Made by a program: the position numbers and the translations under genes
Shown here: one piece after another, positions 24,306-33,259 of the stretch
Layout of the letters: every line of letters starts with the position of its first letter
Position numbering within the stretch: the stretch's first letter is position 1
NCBI RefSeq assembly: GCF_023006505.1
Contig: NZ_JALBGV010000050.1
Span: 1 to 43,564, forward strand
Origin: Neorhizobium sp. SHOUNA12A
GTDB lineage: Bacteria; Pseudomonadota; Alphaproteobacteria; Rhizobiales; Rhizobiaceae
DNA: 43,564 nucleotides
Reading direction: 5' to 3'
Notes under the pieces: model-generated
Seen by the model: only the letters and a program-made list of their open reading frames with translations
What the model was told of the DNA's origin: nothing
The model's database searches: none

Positions 24306-24455
24306 ACGGAGAGACTGATTCAGGCGGGAATTCTGCTGTACAATCGGGGCTTGGATCCGTGCGGGTGTTTTTGGAAATATTAAATTAAAGGTTGTGTCTT
24401 TTGTGGATGTTGTTCTAACTTAACTGCGATGTGAGGGGTGGTTCCGGGGGCGACA

Positions 24456-25490
24456 ATGACCAGCACATATATAATTTCTGCGAGAAAGCGTGAGGGCACC
24501 AACTTCACCGAAGAGCCAGGGCCGATAAGGTTTCTCAAGGTTCCGAGCGGCGTCAATCATTACGATGCCAGTCATGTCATTTCCAGCAGCAAGGATTGGG
24601 TCTCCGAAGTACAGGGGCTTGCGGATGGAGACGAGAATCCAAATTCGATTGGCCCGAGTGGCGACGTGCTCATATTCATTCATGGCTATAACAATGCCAT
24701 TCCCAATGTGATCGAGCGTGTCAGGCAGCTAAAGGAAGATATGAAGGCTGAAGGTTGGCGCGGTGAAATCGTCGCGTTCGACTGGCCTAGCGACAATCAG
24801 ACACTGAACTATCTTGAGGACCGATGGGATGGTGCGGCCGTCGCTGCCGAGCTTGTCACCAAGGGCATCCTTTTGCTCAGCCAGGCACAGAAGGCCGGCT
24901 GTCAGACTAACGTGCACCTGATAGCCCATTCCGCAGGGTGCTATGTCACCCTTGAGGCTTTTGCGCAGGCCGAGAAGAAAGGTGAGCTCTTCAAGAGCGA
25001 TTGGCGCATGGGTCAGGTAGCTTTTATCGCGGGTGACGTCTCCAGCGATAGTCTTGCTCTGTCAAGCGATTGGAGCCAGCCCATGTTTAGGCGGATCATG
25101 CGCTTTACTAATTATTCCAATCCGTTTGATTCAGTGCTCGCTGTCTCCAATGCGAAGAGACTCGGCGTTGCTCCACGCGCGGGGCGTGTTGGCTTGCCGG
25201 CCGTCGTCAATTCGAAAGCGGTGGACGTCGATTGTGGTGATTATTTCGAGGGTGTCGATCCGAAGTCGCAGCCGAGTCTCGGCTCCTGGACGCATTCCTG
25301 GCATATTGGCAATCGGCTGTTTGCCCGAGACCTCTCCATGACACTAGAAGGTGCAATTGACCGCCAGGCCATTCCAACCCGGAAAATGAAAAATGGCCGC
25401 TTGACCCTTCAAGAGGGAACACGGCCAAAGTTCCAGGGCGACTGGCATATCAAGGACGATGCGAAGACGGCGTCCGCTCGCATCGCCTGA
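24456..25490 (+). CDS. Alpha/beta hydrolase, DUF900-like
   Basis: Cytosolic serine hydrolase of 344 residues. The fold is visible: VLIFIHGYNN (oxyanion region, 71-80), AFDWPSD, and the nucleophile elbow LIAHSAGCYV with Ser159; the acid is probably Asp225 in NPFDSVL and the histidine His280 or His283 in WTHSWHIGN. DUF900-type enzymes are of unknown substrate. No signal peptide. The gene and especially the 150 bases before it are visibly AT-richer than neighbours, with less codon bias, suggesting it was acquired. It sits where a udgX-like gene has been lost and converges with carB at seven bases. ATG 24456 is preceded by GGGGGC; a GTG at 24438 is possible. Confidence 0.84.
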   Translation: MTSTYIISARKREGTNFTEEPGPIRFLKVPSGVNHYDASHVISSSKDWVSEVQGLADGDENPNSIGPSGDVLIFIHGYNNAIPNVIERVRQLKEDMKAEGWRGEIVAFDWPSDNQTLNYLEDRWDGAAVAAELVTKGILLLSQAQKAGCQTNVHLIAHSAGCYVTLEAFAQAEKKGELFKSDWRMGQVAFIAGDVSSDSLALSSDWSQPMFRRIMRFTNYSNPFDSVLAVSNAKRLGVAPRAGRVGLPAVVNSKAVDVDCGDYFEGVDPKSQPSLGSWTHSWHIGNRLFARDLSMTLEGAIDRQAIPTRKMKNGRLTLQEGTRPKFQGDWHIKDDAKTASARIA

Positions 25491-25496
25491 TATGGC

Positions 25497-28400
25497 TCAG
25501 AAATAGCTCTGCAGCGGCCGGACTTCCAGATTGCCGGCTTTCAGCGCCTTGATCGCGAGTGCCGCGGCTTCGGCGCCGGCCATGGTGGTGTAGTAAGGCA
25601 CCTTCTGCATCAGCGTCGCGCGGCGCAGCGATTTGGAATCGGAGATCGCCTTGTTGCCGTCCGTGGTGTTGATGACAAGCTGGACCTGGCGGTTGCGGAT
25701 CGCGTCCTCGATGTGCGGACGGCCTTCCAGCACCTTGTTGATGCGGGTGGAGGCAATGCCCTGTTCGGCAAGGAAGCGGGCGGTGCCGCCGGTTGCCAGC
25801 ACCTTGAAGCCGATATCGGTCAGGATGCGGATCGCCGGGAGCACGCGGGCCTTGTCCTCGTCGCGCACGGAGACGAACACCGTGCCGTCGCGCGGCAGTT
25901 CGACACTGGCGCCGAGCTGCGACTTGGCGAAGGCGAGCGCGAAATCCGTGTCGAGGCCGATGACTTCGCCGGTCGAACGCATTTCCGGGCCGAGCAGCGT
26001 GTCGACGCCGGGGAAGCGGGCAAACGGGAAGACGGCTTCCTTGACGGCGATATGCTTCAGGGCGCGCGGATCCGGCTTGGTGCCGTAGGCGGCAAACGTC
26101 GCGTCGAGCTTTTCGCCGGCCATGACGCGGGCGGCGATCTTGGCGATCGGCGCGCCGATGGTCTTGGCGACGAAGGGCACGGTGCGCGAGGCGCGCGGGT
26201 TGACTTCCAGCACGTAGACGATGCCATCCTTGATGGCGAACTGGACGTTCATCAGGCCGACGACATGCAGCGCCTTGGCCATGGCCTTCGCCTGGCGTTC
26301 CAGCTCGTCGATCATCTCGTTGGAAAGCGTGCGTGGCGGCAGCGAGCAGGCGCTATCACCCGAATGGATGCCGGCTTCCTCGATATGCTCCATGATGCCG
26401 GCGACATAAACGTCGGTACCGTCACAGACACAATCGACGTCGACTTCGATGGCGTTGCTCAGATAGCTGTCGAACAGAAGCGGGTTCTTGCCGAGCAGTG
26501 TGTTGATCTGTCCGGTCTTGTCGTTCGGATAACGCTGCTTGATGTCTTCCGGTACCAGGCCCGGAACGGTGTCGAGCAGGTAGGTCTGCAGCATCGATTC
26601 CGAATGGATGATCTGCATGGCGCGGCCGCCGAGAACGTAGGACGGGCGCACGACCAGCGGGAAACCGATTTCGGCGGCGACCAGGCGGGCCTGTTCGACG
26701 GAATAGGCGATGCCGTTGTTCGGCTGGTTCAAATCGAGCTTCATCAGAAGCTTCTGGAAACGGTCGCGGTCTTCGGCAAGGTCGATCATGTCGGGCGCGG
26801 TGCCTAGGACCGGGATGCCGTTCTTTTCAAGCGCCTCGGCGAGCTTCAGCGGCGTCTGTCCGCCGAACTGGACGATGACGCCGACCACTTCGCCCTTTTC
26901 CTGCTCGGCGCGCAGGATTTCGATCACGTCTTCGGCCGTCAGCGGCTCGAAATAGAGGCGGTCGGACGTGTCGTAGTCGGTCGACACGGTTTCCGGGTTG
27001 CAGTTGATCATGATCGCTTCGTAGCCCGCATCCTTCAGCGCGAAGGCGGCGTGGCAGCAGCAATAATCGAACTCGATGCCCTGGCCGATGCGGTTCGGAC
27101 CACCGCCGAGGATGACGACCTTCTTGGCAGTCGACACTTCTGCTTCCGAGCGCAGCTCGCCGACGAAAGGCGTCTCGTAGGTCGAGTACATGTAGGCGGT
27201 CGGCGAGGCGAATTCGGCGGCGCAGGTGTCGATGCGCTTGAAGACGGGGCGGACATTCAGGCTGTTGCGCAGTTCCGCCACTTCCTTCGGCCGCTTTTTG
27301 GTAAGGCTTGCGAGGCGAGCATCGGAGAAGCCCATCGCCTTCAGCATGCGCAGGTTCTCGGCATCCTCCGGCAGGCCGTGTTCGCGGACGCGGGCTTCCA
27401 TGTCGGTAATGCCCTTGATCTGGGCGATGAACCACGGATCGATCTTGCAGGCCTCATGGACTTCGCCTTCGGTGAGGCCAAGGCGCAGCGCCTGGGCGAC
27501 CATGCGCAGCCGGTCCGGGGTCGGCGTACCGATTGCGGCGCGGATGGCGTTCCTGGAGTTCTCACCGTCCTCGAAGCCGGGGATTTCGATCTCGTCGAGG
27601 CCGGTCAGGCCGGTTTCCAGGCCGCGCAGCGCCTTCTGCAGCGATTCGGCGAATGTGCGGCCGATCGCCATGACTTCGCCGACCGATTTCATCGCAGTCG
27701 TCAGGACCGGCGAGGCGCCCGGGAATTTTTCGAAGGCGAAACGCGGGATTTTCGTCACGACGTAGTCGATCGACGGTTCGAACGAGGCAGGGGTGGCGCC
27801 GCCGGTGATGTCGTTGTCGAGTTCGTCGAGCGTGTAGCCGATCGCGAGCTTGGCGGCGACCTTGGCGATCGGAAAGCCGGTGGCCTTCGAAGCCAGAGCG
27901 GACGAGCGCGAGACGCGCGGGTTCATTTCGATGACGACGAGGCGGCCGTCCTTCGGGTTGACGGCGAACTGCACGTTCGAGCCGCCGGTCTCGACGCCGA
28001 TCTCGCGCAGAACCGCGATCGAGGCGTTGCGCATCATCTGGTATTCCTTGTCGGTCAGCGTCAGCGCCGGCGCGACGGTGATCGAATCGCCCGTGTGGAC
28101 GCCCATCGGGTCGATGTTCTCGATCGAGCAGATGATGATGCAGTTGTCCGCCTTGTCGCGGATCACCTCCATCTCGTATTCCTTCCAGCCGAGCACCGAC
28201 TCTTCGATCAGCACTTCCGTGGTCGGCGAGGCATCGAGGCCGCCGGAGACGATCTCGAAAAATTCCGAGCGGTTATAGGCGATGCCGCCGCCGGTGCCGC
28301 CCATGGTGAAGGAGGGACGGATGATGGCGGGCAAGCCGACCACGTCGATCGCCTGGGCGGCGATCGCCATGGCGTGGCTGATATAACGCTGCTTGCGGTC

Positions 28401-28982
28401 GGTCTCGCCGAGGTTCCACTGGTTTTCGAGCTCGTCGAGTGCCGTGTCGAGTTCGGCACCCGTCAGGCTTTCCTTGACCCGATTGCGCTCGATCTCATGG
28501 GTCTTGCGGTCGGCATCCTTGATGTCGGTGGCATTGGCCAGCATCGACTTCGGGGTTTCGAGCCCGATGCGGGACATGGCTTCCCGGAAGAGGGCACGGT
28601 CCTCGGCCATGTCGATGGCGGCCGGCTTGGCGCCGATCATCTCGACATTGTAGCGGTCGAGCACGCCCATCCGCTTCAGGGAGAGCGCGGTATTCAGCGC
28701 GGTCTGGCCGCCCATGGTCGGCAGCAGCGCATCCGGCCGCTCCTTGGCGATGATCTTGGCGACGACTTCGGGGGTGATCGGCTCGACATAGGTGGCATCC
28801 GCCAGTCCCGGGTCGGTCATGATCGTCGCCGGGTTGGAGTTGACCAGGATGACCCGGTAACCTTCCTCCTTCAGCGCCTTGCAGGCCTGGGTGCCGGAAT
28901 AATCGAACTCGCATGCCTGGCCGATGACGATCGGACCCGCGCCGATGATGAGGATCGATTTCAAATCTTGGCGCTTTGGCAT
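25497..28982 (-). CDS. carB: Carbamoyl-phosphate synthase large subunit
   Basis: Full-length, 1161 residues. It makes carbamoyl phosphate from bicarbonate, ammonia (from CarA) and two ATP, for pyrimidines and arginine. Two homologous halves are plain: MPKRQDLKSILIIGAGPIVIGQACEFDYSG opens the first and VVILGGGPNRIGQGIEFDYCC the second, each with an ATP-grasp domain (GGTGGGIAYNRSE, VRPSYVLGGRAM). The C-terminal allosteric methylglyoxal-synthase-like domain has KVLATGGTARFLAEQGI. carA is about 11 kb away on the same strand rather than adjacent, the usual state in rhizobia. It converges with the hydrolase. Confidence 0.98.
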   Translation of the reverse strand: MPKRQDLKSILIIGAGPIVIGQACEFDYSGTQACKALKEEGYRVILVNSNPATIMTDPGLADATYVEPITPEVVAKIIAKERPDALLPTMGGQTALNTALSLKRMGVLDRYNVEMIGAKPAAIDMAEDRALFREAMSRIGLETPKSMLANATDIKDADRKTHEIERNRVKESLTGAELDTALDELENQWNLGETDRKQRYISHAMAIAAQAIDVVGLPAIIRPSFTMGGTGGGIAYNRSEFFEIVSGGLDASPTTEVLIEESVLGWKEYEMEVIRDKADNCIIICSIENIDPMGVHTGDSITVAPALTLTDKEYQMMRNASIAVLREIGVETGGSNVQFAVNPKDGRLVVIEMNPRVSRSSALASKATGFPIAKVAAKLAIGYTLDELDNDITGGATPASFEPSIDYVVTKIPRFAFEKFPGASPVLTTAMKSVGEVMAIGRTFAESLQKALRGLETGLTGLDEIEIPGFEDGENSRNAIRAAIGTPTPDRLRMVAQALRLGLTEGEVHEACKIDPWFIAQIKGITDMEARVREHGLPEDAENLRMLKAMGFSDARLASLTKKRPKEVAELRNSLNVRPVFKRIDTCAAEFASPTAYMYSTYETPFVGELRSEAEVSTAKKVVILGGGPNRIGQGIEFDYCCCHAAFALKDAGYEAIMINCNPETVSTDYDTSDRLYFEPLTAEDVIEILRAEQEKGEVVGVIVQFGGQTPLKLAEALEKNGIPVLGTAPDMIDLAEDRDRFQKLLMKLDLNQPNNGIAYSVEQARLVAAEIGFPLVVRPSYVLGGRAMQIIHSESMLQTYLLDTVPGLVPEDIKQRYPNDKTGQINTLLGKNPLLFDSYLSNAIEVDVDCVCDGTDVYVAGIMEHIEEAGIHSGDSACSLPPRTLSNEMIDELERQAKAMAKALHVVGLMNVQFAIKDGIVYVLEVNPRASRTVPFVAKTIGAPIAKIAARVMAGEKLDATFAAYGTKPDPRALKHIAVKEAVFPFARFPGVDTLLGPEMRSTGEVIGLDTDFALAFAKSQLGASVELPRDGTVFVSVRDEDKARVLPAIRILTDIGFKVLATGGTARFLAEQGIASTRINKVLEGRPHIEDAIRNRQVQLVINTTDGNKAISDSKSLRRATLMQKVPYYTTMAGAEAAALAIKALKAGNLEVRPLQSYF

Positions 28983-29247
28983 GGGGCATCTTTCCGCTTT
29001 TTGCCTGCGCAGAAAACCGGCACGGCGTGGAATACCACCGGTCGGGTCGCGCGAGCATGTCTTTTCAGGCTAGACGCGGCTTATAGGCAAATGTTCTAGC
29101 GAACGGAACCCCATAAATCGCCGAATTTACAGATTTGCTGTGACCGGCGTTACTGCATGCGGATACCGTTTAAGGCTTTGCATCTGCGGAAGGGAATATT
29201 CAGGCCTTTGTCGTAAAGACGGACAGGTGTTCGATCGAAGCCTTCGG

Positions 29248-30447
29248 ATGAGCGGGATAATGAGTGCATTTACCGATTCGCGCCGCATGCTGGTACTTCT
29301 TGCCGCTTCTGCAATCCTCTGCGCCATCGTCGTTCTGGTCGTCATCCTGGCCGGCCTGACGGATGACAGCGGCCTTGCCTGGACCAATCGCGACTTTTCC
29401 AACTACTGGATCGCCTCAAGGCTTGTCCTCGAAGGCCGCGTGCAGGATCTGTTCCAGGGACAGGACATCTATTTTGCTCATATGACAGCCGCTTTCGGTG
29501 TGGATTTTCCCTGGCATGCCTGGAGCTATCCGCCACATTTCCTGCTTCTCATCTGGCCGCTCGGATTGCTTCCCTACAGGGTCTCGATGGTGGTCTTTCT
29601 GCTGGTGACGCTGCTCATCTATCTGCATGCGGCTTCGCTGATCTGCCAGCGGCGCCCTGAATGGCCGGCATTGTTTCTCCTGCCCTTCATTTCCTGCAAT
29701 GCGCTGGCTGCCCAGAACGGCTTTCTGACGGCGGCGCTGCTTCTATACGGGCTTGCACTTCGCGACCGCAATCCGGTTGTCGCCGGCTTCGCGATCGGCA
29801 TCCTGACCATCAAGCCTCAGCTAGGCATTCTTTTGCCCCTGTTTCTGGTCGCGGAGAAGCGGTGGCTCGTCGTGTTGTCCGCCGCGGTCATGGCGATCGC
29901 GATGGCGCTCCTGTCCGTGTGGTCCTTTGGTCTGGCGGCGTGGACGGGATATATCGAATATAACTGGCCCTATCAGACGCAGGTGATGAATGGAGGTTCG
30001 GGCATTTTCGTCAGCATGATGCTGTCGACCTTCGGTGCGCTGCGCAGTCTTGGCTATGACGCCAGCGTGGCCATGTATACGCATGCACCCGTCGCCATCA
30101 TTTCGCTCGTTGTCTTTGTCGGGACGCTTTTCACCCTAAAGAGCTTGGAAAGCCGCGCGGCCAGCCTGGTCTTCGCGACGTTCCTGATGTCGCCCTATTC
30201 ATTGGTCTATGACCTTGGAGCCTTGGTCGCGCTCGGCGGCCTGATCTACAAAGACGGCAGAACCAGCGAGGCGGGACGCAACGAAGACCAGCCGGGTCGA
30301 ATTGTCTATATGTTGGTGGCCTTTCTTCCGTTCATCGGACCGCTTGCCGCGCTGGTGGGGTTGCCGATCGTTCCGCTGGTATTTGCCGCCGGGTGGGGCG
30401 TGCTTATTCTTCAGGACGTGAAACGGGCCCGCACGGCGTCCATATAA
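29248..30447 (+). CDS. DUF2029 / glycosyltransferase family 87 membrane protein
   Basis: Polytopic inner-membrane protein of about 399 residues with roughly ten hydrophobic segments. The first outer loop holds LAWTNRDFSNYWIASRLVLEGR, the conserved Asp region of GT87 (DUF2029) polyprenyl-phosphate mannose/arabinose-type transferases; then FPWHAWSYPPHFLLLIWPLGLLPYRV, also typical. It may add sugars at the periplasmic face. ATG 29248 or ATG 29260 could start; the second has GCGGGA nearby. The 3' end overlaps the convergent LytTR gene by 37 bases. There are 265 gene-free bases between it and carB, divergent. Confidence 0.83.
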   Translation: MSGIMSAFTDSRRMLVLLAASAILCAIVVLVVILAGLTDDSGLAWTNRDFSNYWIASRLVLEGRVQDLFQGQDIYFAHMTAAFGVDFPWHAWSYPPHFLLLIWPLGLLPYRVSMVVFLLVTLLIYLHAASLICQRRPEWPALFLLPFISCNALAAQNGFLTAALLLYGLALRDRNPVVAGFAIGILTIKPQLGILLPLFLVAEKRWLVVLSAAVMAIAMALLSVWSFGLAAWTGYIEYNWPYQTQVMNGGSGIFVSMMLSTFGALRSLGYDASVAMYTHAPVAIISLVVFVGTLFTLKSLESRAASLVFATFLMSPYSLVYDLGALVALGGLIYKDGRTSEAGRNEDQPGRIVYMLVAFLPFIGPLAALVGLPIVPLVFAAGWGVLILQDVKRARTASI

Positions 30448-31214
30448 GTGCGGCTCACGGGGATTTCCGTGCCGTCCTTCATGATCAGCACGAGCTTGCC
30501 GCCGTCGCGTCTCAGTGTTTCGACATGGGCATCCGCCACCCAATGGGAGCGGTGCACCTGGAGGCCGGGCGTGGCCCCAAGTTCCTTCAGGGCGTCGGCA
30601 AAACGCAACAGGATCAGTTCGTGGCCACGGCTGGTGACCACGTCAGTATAGTGGTCTTCGACGGAAAGCCGCAGGAGTGCGCCGCGGTTCTGGGGTTTCA
30701 AGCGAGCGAGGATTTCGGGTTCCGATGCGGAGGAGACCGCCGGCGCCGGGACAAGCGCGGGCGGGGCGGAAGCCTCGGCGATCTGCCGGTGCATCGCCGT
30801 ATAGGTCAGAAGACAGAAGAGGGCGCAGAGCGGCAGCGCGAACAGCGCCCGGTGAAAACCATCGCCCATCTCGGTCCAGTGGCCGACGAACGCGAAATCG
30901 ATGGCGCCGAGTGCAAAGCCGATTGGCAGGGCTGCAACCAGCGAACCGATCATCATGCGGGCGAGCGTATGGTTGATGCGGTTGCGCAGCAGGATTTCCG
31001 CCATGATCGACAGACAGATGGCGATCGTCCAGGTGACGGCATGGACGATCAGCCAGTAACCGAGCCGGACGCCGAGCGTCATCCGCTCCAGCGTGCCGTA
31101 GGGGCCGGTGACGACAAAGATCAGGATGACGAGCGTAAAGGTCGTCCAGAAGCGCCAGGAGCGGGTGAAGAGCTGCAATTCACGAAGCGTGGAGCTCAAA
31201 AACGGGTGATTCAC
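30411..31214 (-). CDS. Membrane-anchored LytTR-domain regulator
   Basis: A 267-residue protein combining four predicted TM segments (about 20-40, 50-70, 84-105, 122-140) with a C-terminal LytTR DNA-binding domain (about 168-265: GALLRLSVEDHYTDVVTSRGHELILLRFADALKEL, VHRSHWVADAHVETL, IPVSRTYMDAVRARF). So DNA binding would happen at the membrane, with no receiver domain: a one-component sensor. Start is GTG 31214, weak ribosome binding site. It is divergent from a DUF2306 membrane protein with 111 bases between; such a pair suggests one controls or senses through the other. Signal and targets are unknown. Confidence 0.88.
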   Translation of the reverse strand: MNHPFLSSTLRELQLFTRSWRFWTTFTLVILIFVVTGPYGTLERMTLGVRLGYWLIVHAVTWTIAICLSIMAEILLRNRINHTLARMMIGSLVAALPIGFALGAIDFAFVGHWTEMGDGFHRALFALPLCALFCLLTYTAMHRQIAEASAPPALVPAPAVSSASEPEILARLKPQNRGALLRLSVEDHYTDVVTSRGHELILLRFADALKELGATPGLQVHRSHWVADAHVETLRRDGGKLVLIMKDGTEIPVSRTYMDAVRARFTS

Positions 31215-31273
31215 GAAGTTTGTCCGTCGTCTGCGCCATTCCGATTGAGGGCAAGCCAGTCATGGCGGAAACA

Positions 31274-31292
31274 GGCGATCAATTCAATCGCC
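31274..31292. promoter_or_regulatory. 19-bp dyad between LytTR and DUF2306 genes
   Basis: GGCGAT-N7-ATCGCC, perfect six-base arms, 33 bases before the DUF2306 ATG. Candidate operator. LytTR sites are usually imperfect direct repeats, so the dyad could instead serve another regulator. Confidence 0.35.
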
Positions 31293-31325
31293 TCCCGTTC
31301 TCGCTGATTTCGACAGGTACTTCCC

Positions 31326-31808
31326 ATGAACCTTCAACCGCTTCTTGACGCCCCGCTTGCCGTGCAAGTCCATGTCGCGGCTGTTCTGCCCGCCGCCGTG
31401 CTCGGCGCCTATATCCTTCTCAATCGCAAGGGCACGCCGGTCCACCGCCTGCTCGGCAAGATCTGGATGGCGCTGATGGTCCTCACCTCGCTCTCCAGCT
31501 TCTTCATCCACCAGATCAACCTCGTCTACGGCTTCAGCCCGATCCATCTCCTGTCGGTCTTCGTGCTGGTCGGGGCGTGGCGGTCGATCAGCGCGGCACG
31601 CGCTCATAATATAAGAGCGCACAAGGCGACCGTTATCGGCATGTATTTCGGCGGCATCGTCATCGCCGGCCTGTTCACGCTGATCCCGGGCCGGATCATG
31701 AACACCGTGGTGTTTTCCGGCGGACCGAGCTGGATTTTACTTCTGACGCTCATCGCGATCGCCGGGATGCTTCTTCTTCAGCAGAGGCTGGCGTCGCGGC
31801 GAATTTAG
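31326..31808 (+). CDS. DUF2306 membrane protein
   Basis: A 160-residue membrane protein with four hydrophobic segments. DUF2306 landmarks: HVAAVLPAAVLGAYILLNRKGTPVHRLLGKIWM and the conserved HxxxG/His-rich loops SSFFIHQI and RAHKATVIGMYFGG; the histidines lie at membrane edges and could bind heme or metal, which is an inference. Function unknown. It is paired head-to-head with the membrane LytTR regulator. Four bases of stop-proximal sequence separate its end from the long upstream extension of the following MFS frame, but the true MFS start is 145 bases away. Confidence 0.86.
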   Translation: MNLQPLLDAPLAVQVHVAAVLPAAVLGAYILLNRKGTPVHRLLGKIWMALMVLTSLSSFFIHQINLVYGFSPIHLLSVFVLVGAWRSISAARAHNIRAHKATVIGMYFGGIVIAGLFTLIPGRIMNTVVFSGGPSWILLLTLIAIAGMLLLQQRLASRRI

Positions 31809-31953
31809 GAGCTTGTATCAAGAATTTCCTCGAAGCGTACCGTTCGGCGCCTTCCTGTCATGGACAGGCCCGGCTTGCGGGATTAGAGCTGCAACCAAGA
31901 CACTTGCAGCAACGGCCATCCGCGATGACGACCGCTTGCGCGGAGGAAATTCA

Positions 31954-33165
31954 ATGGCCGATGCAACATCCAAACCCGTTTCCGCAACTGCCGCCGAAGT
32001 GACGATCCTGCCGATCATCCTGGCGGTCAGCTTCTGCCATATGATCAACGACATCATGCAGTCGATGATCTCAGCGATCTATCCGATGCTCAAAACGGAT
32101 TATGCGCTCGATTTCTGGCAGATCGGCATATTGACGCTCGCCTTCCAGTGCACGGCCTCGCTGCTACAGCCGGTGATCGGCATCATCACCGACAAGAAGC
32201 CGTTCCCCTATTCGCTGCCGGTTGGCATGGGCTCGACCTTCATCGGCCTGTTCATGCTGGCGAACGCGCATTCCTATGGGGTGCTGGTGATCTCCGCCTC
32301 GCTGATCGGCATCGGCTCGGCCGTCTTCCATCCAGAATCCTCGCGTGTGGCGCGGCTCGCTTCCGGCGGCCGTTACGGGATGGCGCAGTCGGTCTTTCAG
32401 GTCGGCGGCAATTTCGGCCAGTCGATCGGCCCGTTGCTCGCAGCCTTCATCATCGTGCCGAACGGTCAGGGCAGCGTTGCCTGGTTCTCGGGAATCGCGC
32501 TGCTCGGCATTGTCGTCCTGTCGTGGGTGGCGCGCTGGTACAAGGCGCATATGCTCGCCAACCAGGGCCGCAAGCGGGTGCTGAAGGCCCATAACCTTTC
32601 AAAGCGGACGGTGACCATCTCGCTCATCGTGTTGACCATCCTGACCTTCTCCAAGAACGCATACATGGCGTCGATCAGCAGTTATTATACATTCTTCGTC
32701 ATCGAGCGCTTCCAGGTGACGGTGCAGCAGTCGCAGATCATGCTGTTCATCTTCCTCGGCGCCGTCGCGCTCGGCACTGTCATCGGCGGGCTGGTCGGCG
32801 ACAAGTTCGGCTCCAAGGTGGTGATCTGGTTCTCGATCCTCGGCGTGCTGCCGTTCACGCTCGCTATGCCGTTTGCCAACCTGCCGGTGACGATCGCGCT
32901 TTCGGCGATCATCGGTTTCATCATGGCCTCGTCCTTCCCGGCGATCGTGGTGATGGCGCAGGAACTGGTGCCGGGCCGGGTGGGGATGATCGCCGGCATC
33001 TTTTTCGGGATCGCCTTCGGGATCGGCGGCATCGCCGCGGCGGTGCTCGGCATCTTTGCCGACCGTTACGGCATCACCTTCGTCTACAATGTCTGCGCCT
33101 TCCTGCCGGTATTCGGATTGCTGACGGTTTTCCTGCCGGGCAAAAAGGCTCTGCGGGTCGCCTGA
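31954..33165 (+). CDS. fsr: MFS efflux transporter, fosmidomycin-resistance (Fsr) type
   Basis: Twelve-TM major facilitator of 403 residues. The opening ILAVSFCHMINDIMQSMISAIYPMLKTDYALDFWQIGILTLAFQ matches the Fsr subfamily; GIITDKKPFPYSLPVGMG replaces the classical loop 2-3 motif and ESSRVARLASGGRYGMAQSVFQVGGNFGQSIGP follows. It would export drugs or related compounds with protons. ATG 31954 follows the perfect GGAGGAAAT; the upstream extension is untranslated. No regulator is adjacent. The symbol is by family resemblance only; whether it handles fosmidomycin is unproven. Confidence 0.86.
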   Translation: MADATSKPVSATAAEVTILPIILAVSFCHMINDIMQSMISAIYPMLKTDYALDFWQIGILTLAFQCTASLLQPVIGIITDKKPFPYSLPVGMGSTFIGLFMLANAHSYGVLVISASLIGIGSAVFHPESSRVARLASGGRYGMAQSVFQVGGNFGQSIGPLLAAFIIVPNGQGSVAWFSGIALLGIVVLSWVARWYKAHMLANQGRKRVLKAHNLSKRTVTISLIVLTILTFSKNAYMASISSYYTFFVIERFQVTVQQSQIMLFIFLGAVALGTVIGGLVGDKFGSKVVIWFSILGVLPFTLAMPFANLPVTIALSAIIGFIMASSFPAIVVMAQELVPGRVGMIAGIFFGIAFGIGGIAAAVLGIFADRYGITFVYNVCAFLPVFGLLTVFLPGKKALRVA

Positions 33166-33259
33166 AGACGAATCTTCGGCTATGTGATGCGGGGACGGAT
33201 CGCTTTTGCGGCCGCCAGCGTTATATCGGCCAGGATTCGGTCGAACAGGAGAGCACGAC

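Noticed and set aside
24007..24388. Two open frames over the udgX remnant region
   Set aside because: Their proteins have no family; the recognisable peptide is in the third frame. One contributes only a short piece of the broken gene.
27051..29099. A 682-codon open frame on the plus strand opposite carB
   Set aside because: It is the antisense shadow of a fully supported carB; GC-rich third positions produce long antisense frames. The protein is low-complexity (Asp/Gly/Arg-rich) with no domain.
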